The notes beneath the pieces are model-generated. The model searched no databases. It was not told where the DNA came from and saw only the letters and a program-made list of their open reading frames with translations. Both the position numbers and the translations under genes were made by a program. Below, piece by piece: positions 8,975-17,181 of a DNA stretch of 64,000 nucleotides (position 1 is its first letter; the number at the start of each line of letters is the position of its first letter). The stretch comes from Pyruvatibacter mobilis (GTDB lineage Bacteria > Pseudomonadota > Alphaproteobacteria > CGMCC-115125). The stretch covers positions 475,501-539,500 of the forward strand of contig NZ_CP051630.1 of NCBI RefSeq assembly GCF_012848855.1, written 5' to 3'.

Positions 8975-9340
8975 ATGAAGACGTGTCTTGTCGTCGACGA
9001 CAGCCGGGTGATCCGCAAGGTGGCACGCCGGATTCTCGAGGAAATGAATTTCCAGATCGAGGAAGCGGCAGACGGTGCCCAGGCGCTTCAGGCCTGCGAA
9101 GCCAACATGCCGGACGCGGTCCTGCTGGACTGGAACATGCCGGTGATGAACGGGCTGGATTTCCTGATCGAGCTGCGCAAGCGCGAGGGCGGCGACAAGG
9201 TGATCGTCGTGTTCTGCTCGACGGAAAACGACATGCAGCACATCTCCGAGGCCATCAGTGCGGGGGCCAACGAGTACATCATGAAGCCGTTTGACCGCGA
9301 CATCATGCAGGCGAAGTTCTCCGAAGCAGGGCTGGTCTGA
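8975..9340 (+). CDS. cheY: CheY single-domain response regulator
   Basis: A 121-residue stand-alone receiver that is expected to be phosphorylated by CheA and bind the flagellar switch. The acid pocket (VVDDSR, Asp8/Asp9), phosphoacceptor Asp52 (LLDWNMPVMNGLDF), the Thr/Ser position in VFCSTEND and the Lys of EYIMKPFD are all present. There is no output domain. It lies between cheW and cheB, 6 bp before cheB, so it belongs to the same transcript. Confidence 0.95.
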   Translation: MKTCLVVDDSRVIRKVARRILEEMNFQIEEAADGAQALQACEANMPDAVLLDWNMPVMNGLDFLIELRKREGGDKVIVVFCSTENDMQHISEAISAGANEYIMKPFDRDIMQAKFSEAGLV

Positions 9341-9345
9341 CGCGA

Positions 9346-10515
9346 ATGGTACAGGCTGCTCCCTCAACCCAACCGACGCGGCCAGCCGCTGCCGGACCGG
9401 GCGCTGCTACCAGCGCCATCCAGGTGGTGATGGTGGATGACAGCGCGGTCATCCGCGGGCTGGTCAAGCGATGGATAGACGAGACAGACGGTCTCGAGAT
9501 CGCCGGGTCCTGTTCCAACGGCAAGCAGGCGATTGACGTTGCCGCCCGCGTAAAGCCTCATGTGATGATCCTGGATATCGAGATGCCGGAAATGGACGGC
9601 CTCGAAGCCTTGCCGGGCATCCTCAAGGCTTCGCCCGGCACCAAGGTCATCATGGCCTCGACGCTGACGCTGCGGAACGCGGATATCTCGCTCAAGGCGC
9701 TGTCGCTGGGGGCGACGGATTATGTGCCCAAGCCGGACAGCGCACGCGGCATTGCGGGCTCGAACGAGTTCCGCCGCGAGCTCCTGGTAAAGGTCAGGGC
9801 GCTTGGCACGACAGCCCGGCGCGCCATGCACGGCTCCGCGCCGCTGCCGACCCAGCGCGCCGCTGCATCCGCAGCTCCGGCCGCAGCGGTAGCGCCTGCG
9901 GCACAGCAGATTGCCCTGCGCAAGCCGTCCACCGTGCCGCCGCGCATTCTTGCAATCGGCTCTTCCACGGGCGGGCCGCAGGCCTTGTTCGATGTGTTCG
10001 AGAAGACGGGGGCGTCTCTCAAGGCGGTGCCGGTGGTGATCACCCAGCACATGCCGCCCTCCTTCACGAAAATCCTGGCGGAGAAGCTCGGCAAGCTGTC
10101 CGGGTTGCCGGCCAAGGAAGGCGAGCATGGGGAACGGTTGCAGGCAGGCCATATCTATGTGGCGCCCGGCGACTACCACATGCGCCTGAAAAAGGACGGT
10201 CCCAGCGTGGCGATCGCGCTGGATCAGGAACCGCCGGTCCATTTCTGCCGTCCGGCAGTGGACCCGATGTTTGAAAGCGTGGCGGCCATTTTCGGCGCGG
10301 CTTCGCTCGGAGTGGTGCTGACAGGCATGGGGCATGACGGGCGCGATGGCGGCCGTATCATCGCCGACGCCGGCGGTACGATTTATGCCCAGGATGAGGC
10401 AACCAGTGTCGTGTGGGGCATGCCCGGCGCATGTGCTCAGGCAGGCATCTGCTCAGGCGTCTATCCGCTGGAGAAGATCTGCTCGACGATCACGCGGCAG
10501 TTTGGAGGAAGATAG
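9346..10515 (+). CDS. cheB: CheB protein-glutamate methylesterase
   Basis: A 389-residue enzyme that demethylates or deamidates chemoreceptor glutamates for adaptation. An Ala/Pro-rich leader of about 25 residues precedes a receiver (VVMVDDSAVIRGL, phosphoacceptor in LDIEMPEMDG). An Ala-rich linker follows, and then the methylesterase domain with the catalytic triad elements Ser in AIGSSTGGPQAL, His in ITQHMPPSFT and Asp in TGMGHDGRDGG. The gene is 6 bp after cheY and 3 bp before cheR. Confidence 0.96.
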   Translation: MVQAAPSTQPTRPAAAGPGAATSAIQVVMVDDSAVIRGLVKRWIDETDGLEIAGSCSNGKQAIDVAARVKPHVMILDIEMPEMDGLEALPGILKASPGTKVIMASTLTLRNADISLKALSLGATDYVPKPDSARGIAGSNEFRRELLVKVRALGTTARRAMHGSAPLPTQRAAASAAPAAAVAPAAQQIALRKPSTVPPRILAIGSSTGGPQALFDVFEKTGASLKAVPVVITQHMPPSFTKILAEKLGKLSGLPAKEGEHGERLQAGHIYVAPGDYHMRLKKDGPSVAIALDQEPPVHFCRPAVDPMFESVAAIFGAASLGVVLTGMGHDGRDGGRIIADAGGTIYAQDEATSVVWGMPGACAQAGICSGVYPLEKICSTITRQFGGR

Positions 10516-10517
10516 AG

Positions 10518-11534
10518 ATGACACCAGAAGAGTTTGACTTCCTCTCCGGCCTCGTGCGCAAGCGCTCCGGCCTGGTTCTTTCGAACGACAAGACCTACCT
10601 GCTGGAAAGCCGGCTGACGCCGATTGCCCGCAAGAACAATCTTGGCGGTATCTCCGAGCTCGTGTCGGCGCTGCGCATGGGCAGCAACGAGGCGCTGGCG
10701 GCTGATGTGACGGAAGCGATGACGACCAACGAGTCGTTCTTCTTTCGCGACAAGACCCCGTTCGACATCTTCTCTGACCGCATCCTGCCGCACATGATGA
10801 AGACGCGGGCAGGGCAGCGGAAGCTGCGCGTGTGGAGTGCTGCGGCCTCCACGGGCCAGGAGATCTATTCGCTGGCGATGCTGATCGACAACAACCCGGC
10901 CACCACGGGCTGGACGTTCGATCTGCTCGGCACGGACCTGTCGCGTGAGGTTCTGGAGCGGGCGCGCCAGGGCATGTACACCCAGTTCGAGGTGCAGCGC
11001 GGCCTGCCGATCCAGCTTCTGATGAAGTATTTCACCCAGGTGGGCGAGACCTGGCAGATCGATGCCAAGATCCGCCGCATGGCGCAGTTCAAGGAGAACA
11101 ACCTGCTTGAGCCGCTGTCGCATCTGGGCCGCTTCGACATCATCTTCTGCCGTAACGTGCTGATCTATTTCGACCAGCCGACCAAGAAGATGATCCTCGA
11201 ACGGATGGCCGACATGATGCCGGATGACGGCTGCCTGCTGCTTGGCGCGGCGGAAACCGTGGTCGGCATCACGGATGCCTTCAAGCCGGTGCCTGGCGCG
11301 CGCGGCCTTTATGCCCGCAAGCCGGAAGCCCTGGGCGACGGCGCGGCCCCTGCCGCCGCGCCGCTGAAGGCGGCCGTCGGTGCGGGTGCTCCTGCGGCTC
11401 CGGCCGGGGCGGGCATGGGCACCACGGGTCTGGCCAGCCGGCCGGCGACCGGTGCCACCACCGGCGCAACGACCGGCACGGCGCCGCGTCCGTCCTTTAC
11501 GCCGACACGGCCGACATCAACATTCAACCGTTAG
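10518..11534 (+). CDS. cheR: CheR chemoreceptor glutamate methyltransferase
   Basis: A 338-residue SAM-dependent methyltransferase acting opposite CheB. The start at 10518 has a strong GGAGGAA site and begins MTPEEFDFLSGLVRKRSGL; a longer frame from 10413 overlaps cheB and is rejected. An alpha-helical N-terminal domain is followed by the SAM pocket (VWSAAASTGQEIYSLAM) and the IIFCRNVLIYFDQPTKK motif. Residues from about 278 to the end form an unusual Ala/Pro/Thr/Gly-rich tail of roughly 60 residues, absent from classical CheR, perhaps a flexible tether. It is the last gene of the che operon, followed by a terminator. Confidence 0.95.
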   Translation: MTPEEFDFLSGLVRKRSGLVLSNDKTYLLESRLTPIARKNNLGGISELVSALRMGSNEALAADVTEAMTTNESFFFRDKTPFDIFSDRILPHMMKTRAGQRKLRVWSAAASTGQEIYSLAMLIDNNPATTGWTFDLLGTDLSREVLERARQGMYTQFEVQRGLPIQLLMKYFTQVGETWQIDAKIRRMAQFKENNLLEPLSHLGRFDIIFCRNVLIYFDQPTKKMILERMADMMPDDGCLLLGAAETVVGITDAFKPVPGARGLYARKPEALGDGAAPAAAPLKAAVGAGAPAAPAGAGMGTTGLASRPATGATTGATTGTAPRPSFTPTRPTSTFNR

Positions 11535-11603
11535 GGTGCCGGGTGCCCTGTCCCGGACGGGGAGGGGCGCTGTGCTGACGGCACACGGCACATGAAACGA
11601 AAA

Positions 11604-11640
11604 GGGCGGCTGCTTCCCCAAGCAGCCGCCCTTGTTGTTG
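11604..11640. terminator. bidirectional Rho-independent terminator between cheR and ctrA
   Basis: GGGCGGCTGCTT pairs perfectly with AAGCAGCCGCCC across a CCCC loop, flanked by AAAA on the left and a TTGTTGTT run on the right. It ends the cheR transcript on the plus strand and, through the flanking A-run, the ctrA transcript on the minus strand. Confidence 0.85.
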
Positions 11641-11665
11641 CGGTGATGCGTATCCTGAAGGCGTG

Positions 11666-12373
11666 TCAGGCGGTTGCCGCCTCGGCCACTTCTTCCTCGA
11701 CCGGGTCGCGCAGCACATAGCCACGGCCCCAGACGGTTTCGATGTAGTGGTCTCCGCCGGTGGCGGCTGCCAGCTTCTTGCGCAGCTTGCAGATGAACAC
11801 GTCGATGATCTTGAGTTCCGGCTCGTCCATGCCGCCATACAGGTGGTTGAGGAACATTTCCTTGGTGAGCGTCGTTCCCTTGCGCAGGGAGAGCAGCTCG
11901 AGCATCTGGTATTCCTTGCCGGTGAGATGCACGCGCTGGTTTTCGACCTCGACGGTCTTGGTGTCGAGATTGACGGTCAGGCGGCCGGTGCGGATGACCG
12001 ACTGGCTGTGACCCTTGGAGCGGCGCACCACGGCGTGGATGCGGGCGACCAGCTCATCCTTGTGGAAGGGCTTGGTCATGTAGTCATCGGCGCCGAAGCC
12101 GAGGCCGCGGACCTTGTTCTCGATGCCGGCCATGCCGGAGAGAATCAGGATCGGCGTGCCGATTTTGCCCAGGCGCAGGGTCTTCAGGACCTCATAGCCG
12201 GACATGTCCGGCAGATTTAGGTCGAGAAGGATGATGTCGTAGTCATAGAGCTTGCCGAGGTCGATGCCTTCCTCGCCGAGATCTGTCGTGTAGATGTTGA
12301 AGCCTTCCGACTTGAGCATCAGTTCGATGCTCTGGGCGGTGGCGCTGTCGTCTTCAATGAGAAGAACCCGCAT
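11666..12373 (-). CDS. ctrA: CtrA master cell-cycle response regulator
   Basis: A 235-residue OmpR-type response regulator. The start at 12373 ([20 protein letters not shown]) is chosen because GGGGAG lies at the right distance; a TTG six codons earlier overlaps that site. The receiver carries Asp8/Asp9, phosphoacceptor Asp51 ([14 protein letters not shown]) and the [20 protein letters not shown] linker. The winged-helix output ends in [12 protein letters not shown] and the very conserved [11 protein letters not shown]. CtrA binds TTAA-N7-TTAA and controls replication, division and flagellar genes. The C terminus ends EAATA, related to the Ala-rich ClpXP tail known in Caulobacter. It is transcribed alone, with a 385-bp upstream region. 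Confidence 0.97.
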   Translation of the reverse strand: MRVLLIEDDSATAQSIELMLKSEGFNIYTTDLGEEGIDLGKLYDYDIILLDLNLPDMSGYEVLKTLRLGKIGTPILILSGMAGIENKVRGLGFGADDYMTKPFHKDELVARIHAVVRRSKGHSQSVIRTGRLTVNLDTKTVEVENQRVHLTGKEYQMLELLSLRKGTTLTKEMFLNHLYGGMDEPELKIIDVFICKLRKKLAAATGGDHYIETVWGRGYVLRDPVEEEVAEAATA

Positions 12374-12500
12374 GTCCTTGCTCCCCTTCAAGCGGCGGTG
12401 GCCCGCTCATTAATGGGCCGATGTGTCAGATCGGTCCGGCGTCCGCTAGTGATTCGCCGCAACCCCAGTTAATCCCTGTTCGGACGGTAAGGGCAAATGG

Positions 12501-12514
12501 TTAACAAAGCTTAA
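12501..12514. promoter_or_regulatory. possible CtrA site in the ctrA upstream region
   Basis: TTAACAAAGCTTAA lies in an AT-rich pocket 128 bp upstream of ctrA. The two TTAA half-sites are separated by 6 rather than the canonical 7 bases, so binding is uncertain. Further TTAA-like halves follow at 12521-12534. CtrA autoregulates its own promoter in Caulobacter, so the location is plausible. Apart from this and the 12666 site, the 385-bp interval 12374-12758 shows nothing else recognisable. Confidence 0.3.
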
Positions 12515-12665
12515 TGGCGCTTACTTTTTTTAATGCGTCTTTCCGAAGCGTTGCGAAAATGGTTGGAAATCCGGGGTTTCCGGGTCGTTTTGATGCAATA
12601 TTTTTCACGATTTCCGTGATTGGCGGCCTGCAATCCGCAATTTTTGGCGTAACCGGTTGATAGGG

Positions 12666-12680
12666 TTTACCGGGTCTTAA
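12666..12680 (+). promoter_or_regulatory. candidate CtrA box upstream of fliI
   Basis: TTTA-N7-TTAA (one mismatch to TTAA-N7-TTAA) begins 93 bp upstream of the fliI start. Early flagellar genes are direct CtrA targets in Caulobacter, so the position is sensible. Binding is inferred from the motif only. Confidence 0.4.
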
Positions 12681-12758
12681 GCGGCTTGGCGTCAGACTTC
12701 ACCCCTCTCCGGCGGGCGTTTTGCCCCGGCCGGACCGAATTCCGGGGTCGCCATCTAC

Positions 12759-14129
12759 ATGAAGCCGCTGCTTGCCGAAATCGAGCGCCTGTCCTCCATC
12801 GAGCATTACGGCACGGTTGCCGCCGTGCGCGGGCTGATGGTCGAACTCGAAGGGCCGCTGACGGCGCTGAGCCTGGGCAGCCGCGTGGTTGTGCCCGGAG
12901 CGCGTGACCAGGCCGTGCCGTGTGAGGTGGTGGGCTTCAGGGACAACCGGGCACTGGCGATGCCGTTTGCGGCCATTGAAGGCCTGCGCATGGGAGCGCC
13001 TGCCAAGTTTGATGCGGCGGAACCTGTCATTCATCCGTCCCCGGCATGGCTGGGGCGGGTGGTGAATGCCATGGGCGAGCCCATCGACGGCAAGGGCCCG
13101 ATCGCCCAGGGCGGCGAGCCTTATCTGTTGCGCGCGCAGCCTCTGCCGGCCCATCAGCGGGCGCGGGTGGGGGAGCGGATCGATCTCGGGGTGCGGGCGC
13201 TCAATGCCTTCGCCACTGCGTGCCGTGGCCAGCGCATGGGTATTTTCGCAGGCTCCGGCGTGGGCAAGTCGGTGCTGCTGTCGATGCTGGCGCGCTATTC
13301 CTCCGCCGATGTGTCGGTGATCGGGCTGATCGGCGAACGCGGGCGCGAAGTTCAGGAATTCATTGAAGATGATCTGGGGCCGGAAGGCCTGGCGCGGAGC
13401 GTGGTGGTCGTGGCCACGTCAGATGAAAGCGCCCTGATGCGCCGGCAGGCGGCCTATCTGACGCTGACCCTGTCGGAATATTTCCGCGATCACGGGCTTG
13501 ATGCCCTGTGCCTGATGGACAGCCTGACGCGCTTTGCCATGGCGCAGCGTGAAATCGGGCTGTCGGGCGGTGAACCGCCGACGACGCGCGGCTACACGCC
13601 GACGGTCTTTTCGGAATTGCCGCGCCTGCTGGAACGGGCGGGGCCGGGCCGCGAGGGATCGGGCTCGATTACCGGGCTGTTCACCGTGCTGGTGGAAGGT
13701 GATGACCACAATGAGCCGGTGGCGGACGCGGTGCGCGGTATTCTCGACGGTCACATCGTGATGGAGCGCGCTATTGCAGAGCGCGGGCGCTACCCGGCGA
13801 TCAATGTTCTCAAATCCGTGTCGCGCACCATGCCCGGCTGCCAGTCGGAGGAGGAGTTTGCCCTCGTCCGCCGGGCGCGGGAGCTGATGTCTGCCTATAC
13901 GGACATGGAAGAGCTGATCCGCATCGGCGCCTACCGGCAGGGGTCGGACCCGCTGGTGGACGAGGCGGTGCAGCTGACGCCGCAATTCGATGCCTTCCTG
14001 TCTCAGCAGAAGGGCGAGGCTACGTCGCTTGAGGACGGGTTCGGCATGCTGGGCGGCATCCTCGGTGCTGCGTCCCGTGACATGGATATGGACATGCCGG
14101 AGGCGGGTGATGCCGGGCAGCATGAATAG
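12759..14129 (+). CDS. fliI: flagellar type III export ATPase FliI
   Basis: A 456-residue F1-beta-like ATPase that forms a hexamer at the flagellar export gate and promotes substrate unloading. After an N-terminal beta-barrel domain comes the Walker A motif GSGVGKS (about residue 165), [20 protein letters not shown], the Walker B region [19 protein letters not shown] and the [14 protein letters not shown] segment that separates FliI from F1-ATPase. The Met start at 12759 is supported by homologous length. fliJ follows after 24 bp. The rest of the export gate, except FlhA, is not in the window. Confidence 0.96.
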   Translation: MKPLLAEIERLSSIEHYGTVAAVRGLMVELEGPLTALSLGSRVVVPGARDQAVPCEVVGFRDNRALAMPFAAIEGLRMGAPAKFDAAEPVIHPSPAWLGRVVNAMGEPIDGKGPIAQGGEPYLLRAQPLPAHQRARVGERIDLGVRALNAFATACRGQRMGIFAGSGVGKSVLLSMLARYSSADVSVIGLIGERGREVQEFIEDDLGPEGLARSVVVVATSDESALMRRQAAYLTLTLSEYFRDHGLDALCLMDSLTRFAMAQREIGLSGGEPPTTRGYTPTVFSELPRLLERAGPGREGSGSITGLFTVLVEGDDHNEPVADAVRGILDGHIVMERAIAERGRYPAINVLKSVSRTMPGCQSEEEFALVRRARELMSAYTDMEELIRIGAYRQGSDPLVDEAVQLTPQFDAFLSQQKGEATSLEDGFGMLGGILGAASRDMDMDMPEAGDAGQHE

Positions 14130-14153
14130 TCAGTTTGGTGTGGGGGAACGGTC

Positions 14154-14579
14154 ATGAAATCACGTACGTCACTGATCCGTGTACAGCGGTTTCAGGTTGA
14201 AGAGATCCAGCGGCGCGTGGCCGACCTGGAACGGATGCTGGATGACTTCCGCCGCGAGCAGGAAGACCTGGAAAAGCGCGTGCGCTATGAGCAGGAGAAG
14301 GCAGGCATCACGGATGAGGGGCATTTCGCCTATCCGACCTATGCCAAATATGCCTCCATGCGCCGGGACAATCTGAGCCAGTCGATCGACGAGCTGTCGC
14401 GGCAGGTGGAAGCGGAGCGGGCGCGGCTGGCGGATGCTTTCGAGGAACTGAAGAAGGTGGAGCTGGTGGACGAAAGCGCGCGCAACCGCGCCAAGGCCGA
14501 AAGCCGCCGCCGGGAACAGGCGGAGCTGGACGAGATGGCCATCGGCCTGCACCAGCGGCAGTCAGCCACGGCCAGCTGA
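14154..14579 (+). CDS. fliJ: FliJ flagellar export chaperone
   Basis: A 141-residue, almost entirely coiled-coil protein rich in Glu, Arg and Ala, immediately downstream of fliI. FliJ is the central stalk of the FliI ring, resembling the gamma subunit of ATP synthase, and escorts export chaperones. Sequence conservation in this family is low; the assignment rests on size, the two-helix coiled-coil pattern, the N-terminal RVQRFQVEEIQRRVADLERM segment and position. A terminator follows. Confidence 0.85.
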   Translation: MKSRTSLIRVQRFQVEEIQRRVADLERMLDDFRREQEDLEKRVRYEQEKAGITDEGHFAYPTYAKYASMRRDNLSQSIDELSRQVEAERARLADAFEELKKVELVDESARNRAKAESRRREQAELDEMAIGLHQRQSATAS

Positions 14580-14605
14580 GCCGGCAAGACCGCACGGACA
14601 AAACC

Positions 14606-14640
14606 AAAAAGGCCGCGGAGCGAAAGCGCCGCGGCCTTTG
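14606..14640 (+). terminator. terminator after fliJ
   Basis: AAAGGCCGCGG pairs with CCGCGGCCTTT across an AGCGAAAGCG loop, which can itself add an AGC/GCG pair. It sits 28 bp after the fliJ stop and, being flanked by A-runs, may also serve the convergent small membrane protein gene. Confidence 0.8.
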
Positions 14641-14661
14641 ATGTTTCCTGGTCCTGACGGA

Positions 14662-14988
14662 TCAGCCGCGAATAAGCAGCTTCTTCAGGATGTAGAACAC
14701 GGTGATGACCACCAGGTAGCCCACATAGAGCGTGGCCACATATTGCCACCAGCCAAGATCGGCCAGCGGCGGCAGCTTGAGTTCGGCACCCTGGATCACC
14801 GGCAGGGCCGTATCCACGACCACATGCACGATGGTGGCGATGAGTGCGACAACCAGAATGCGGGCATACCGGTTCAGCACGAAGGCTGCCAGCACACCGA
14901 TGATAATCCCCTGAATTGCATTGACCTGATTGAACCCAGCCGCGAAGAAATCCAGCACCGGCTGGATGTACTGCGTTGCGTCTTCCAT
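14662..14988 (-). CDS. small membrane protein of unknown function
   Basis: A 108-residue protein that I do not recognise. Three hydrophobic stretches, around residues 24-40 (AIQGIIIGVLAAFVL), 44-63 (ILVVALIATIVHVVVDTAL) and 84-104 (YVATLYVGYLVVITVFYILK), suggest three membrane-spanning helices and a basic C-terminal end (KKLLIRG). It lies on the minus strand after flhG, separated by 199 bp, and is convergent with fliJ, so it is unlikely to be part of the flhA-flhF-flhG operon. No catalytic motif is visible. Confidence 0.65.
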   Translation of the reverse strand: MEDATQYIQPVLDFFAAGFNQVNAIQGIIIGVLAAFVLNRYARILVVALIATIVHVVVDTALPVIQGAELKLPPLADLGWWQYVATLYVGYLVVITVFYILKKLLIRG

Positions 14989-15187
14989 TAAGAACCCCCC
15001 TTCAGGCTCACGACCTAGACGTTGCCGTTACCATGGCCCGGTTCTTTATCAGCCATGTGACCGGGCTTCCGTTTGGCGGGGAAAGACTACGCAACATTTT
15101 CAGGTTTGCACAGATGCTGTTGCGAGGATGCAACAAGCCCTGACTGCCGGAATGATGCGGGGGCGGAATATCCGCAGAAATCAGCGA

Positions 15188-16006
15188 TCAGCGCAGGAAA
15201 GCAGCAGCCATTTTTGCAATCGCCGCCCCGGCTGGTGCCTTGGGGCTGCGGGTGAGAAGCGGCGTCTGATGGCGGATGGCATCCCGCACAGCGGCGTCGC
15301 GCGGGACAATGCCGGCAAGGGCTGGCCTGATGCCGAGGAAGCTCGCGCAGGCGCGCGACAGGGCCTCATAGGTCTTGCGGCCGGCCTCGATGGTTTCGGC
15401 CATGTTGACCACCACGCGGATGTCGGCCGGGGGGGCGCCGTCGCGCACATTCATCGACGCGACCTTGATGAAGGCATAGGCGTCGGTGATGGAGGTGGGT
15501 TCGTCGGTGACCACCACGAGGGTGGGGCCTTCGATGGCTGCGAACATGGTGACCGCTGGGTCGATGCCCGCGGCGAGGTCTACCACCACATTGTCGTAAT
15601 GGGCGGAGATGAGCATGAGCCCCTGGCGCAGGCGGGCAAGTTCGGTGCGCGACAGGGAGCCAAGCGCGCCGGAGCCGGACGAGCCTGCCAGCACGTCGAA
15701 ACCGCCGCGACCCGCACCGTTGGCGTCGCCCGCGATGCGGGTCACTGCCTGCTCGAACGCCGTGTCACCGGCGACCACGCTTGTGAGGTCATGATCCGGT
15801 GTGATGCCCAACTGCACGTCCACATTGGCGAGGCCAAGATCGCAATCGACCAAGAGGGTGCGCGCCCCGATAAAGGCGAGGCTGTGGGCCAGGGTGGTGG
15901 AGATCATGGTCTTGCCGACACCGCCCTTGCCTGAGGCGATGGTGACGATCTTCTTGTGGCCGGCGGCGCTTGCCGGTGCGCGGGTGGAGGTGGGGGAGAT
16001 ACTCAT
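15188..16006 (-). CDS. flhG: MinD/ParA-like ATPase FlhG (FleN/YlxH)
   Basis: A 272-residue P-loop ATPase. The deviant Walker A motif SGKGGVGKT occupies residues 25-33, followed by the switch I/II-like segments LLVDCDLGLANVDVQLGI and VVVDLAAGIDP and the VTDEPTSITDAYAFIK motif typical of FlhG. FlhG counts flagella by restraining FlhF and, in some species, FleQ-like activators. The start overlaps the flhF stop by four bases, so the two are translationally coupled. A flhF-flhG pair points to polar flagellation with controlled number. Confidence 0.93.
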   Translation of the reverse strand: MSISPTSTRAPASAAGHKKIVTIASGKGGVGKTMISTTLAHSLAFIGARTLLVDCDLGLANVDVQLGITPDHDLTSVVAGDTAFEQAVTRIAGDANGAGRGGFDVLAGSSGSGALGSLSRTELARLRQGLMLISAHYDNVVVDLAAGIDPAVTMFAAIEGPTLVVVTDEPTSITDAYAFIKVASMNVRDGAPPADIRVVVNMAETIEAGRKTYEALSRACASFLGIRPALAGIVPRDAAVRDAIRHQTPLLTRSPKAPAGAAIAKMAAAFLR

Positions 16007-17160
16007 GCTGGTGTCGACTCCGATGGGCCGAAAAGATCGCCCGATGTGTCAGCCTCCGTATCGCCGAGGGGGCGACGGGGCAGGATATTGGGCCGGGGGG
16101 CGCTGGTGGCGGATTTCGTGATGGCAAGCGTGGCCAGGCGGCGCGGCGTTGCGGCGGCGAGGCCGCCTGCGAGATAGGGCTTGATGCCGAACTCGGCAGC
16201 CGCCAGCCGGGCGGTAGCCAGTGCAGCAAGGGTGCCGCCCAGGCGGCGGGTCGCATCCGTACGGGTGATGATCACCCGGCGGCAGCCGAGCTGGGCGAAG
16301 TACTGCGCGGCTTCGGTCATATCGTCGATGTCGCCACCTGCGGCCAGCACGCCGACCGGCTCAACGATGTTGTCGGGCGTGGCGCTTCGGCCGGCGACCA
16401 CGAGGCGGGCGGTATGATCGAGTTCGGCGCGGTCATGCAGGTTTGTGGCAGGCGTGTCGATGATGCAGGGGCGGGCGCGGCCCAGTTCGGCGCGAGTGTC
16501 GAGCATCAGGGCCAGCTCGTCAGGCCCGCGCACATCCGCCACGTCCTGGTTCAGCACATCCGCATAGGCCTTGAACTGGGCCAGCGCACCGGAGCGCACC
16601 GCGTCGGTTGTGATGAAGTCCACCTGCTGGCCTGCCAGCACGGCGCGGGCGGCAAGCTTGGCGGCGGTCACGGTCTTGCCGGCACCTGGCGTGCCTATGA
16701 GCATGATGGAGCCGGGCAGCTTTTCGCCCATGGGCTGGAAGCTCAGGACCATGCCGAGGGCATGGGCGAAGGCGGCCTCGGCATCGTCACCGTCATGGGC
16801 GGAGGCCGCGTTCAGCAGGCGCTCGGACATGGGCTCGGGGATGCGCTGATCCTGCAGGATGGCGGCAAGGTCGGCGCTGACGAAGCCGTGGCCGCGCGCG
16901 GTGCCGTCAGCGCGGGCTTCCCCGCGCCGGCGTGCCTTGAGGCGCATTTCAAGCTGGTCGCGCACGGGGCTGAAGGCTGTGTCTTCGGTCTGTCTGCGGT
17001 CCGTGGATGTGTCCTTACGGCGCTCGGAGGCAGCGGTGACCTCAACGCGGCCATCGGGCAGGTCTTCGGTGGAGATGATGATGGCGGTTTCGCCCATCTC
17101 CTCGCGCAGGCGGGCCATGGCCTCGCGCATATTGGCGGCTTTGAAACGGCGGAGACGCAT
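16003..17160 (-). CDS. flhF: FlhF SRP-type GTPase, polar flagellum placement factor
   Basis: A 385-residue protein. The basic N-terminal B-domain starts MRLRRFKAANMREAMARLRE. An NG domain like FtsY/Ffh follows: P-loop GTPGAGKT at 156-163, a G2-like FITTDAVRSGALAQFKAYAD, a G3 position reading IIDTPATN instead of the usual DTAG, and a G4 position reading ITRTDATRRLGG instead of TKLD. FlhF marks the cell pole at which the first flagellar parts assemble. The substitutions at G3 and G4 are common in alphaproteobacterial FlhF-like proteins, but GTP hydrolysis may be altered. The gene is 21 bp downstream of flhA and overlaps flhG. Confidence 0.9.
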   Translation of the reverse strand: MRLRRFKAANMREAMARLREEMGETAIIISTEDLPDGRVEVTAASERRKDTSTDRRQTEDTAFSPVRDQLEMRLKARRRGEARADGTARGHGFVSADLAAILQDQRIPEPMSERLLNAASAHDGDDAEAAFAHALGMVLSFQPMGEKLPGSIMLIGTPGAGKTVTAAKLAARAVLAGQQVDFITTDAVRSGALAQFKAYADVLNQDVADVRGPDELALMLDTRAELGRARPCIIDTPATNLHDRAELDHTARLVVAGRSATPDNIVEPVGVLAAGGDIDDMTEAAQYFAQLGCRRVIITRTDATRRLGGTLAALATARLAAAEFGIKPYLAGGLAAATPRRLATLAITKSATSAPRPNILPRRPLGDTEADTSGDLFGPSESTPA

Positions 17161-17181
17161 ACTGATTATTCCTGCTCCACC

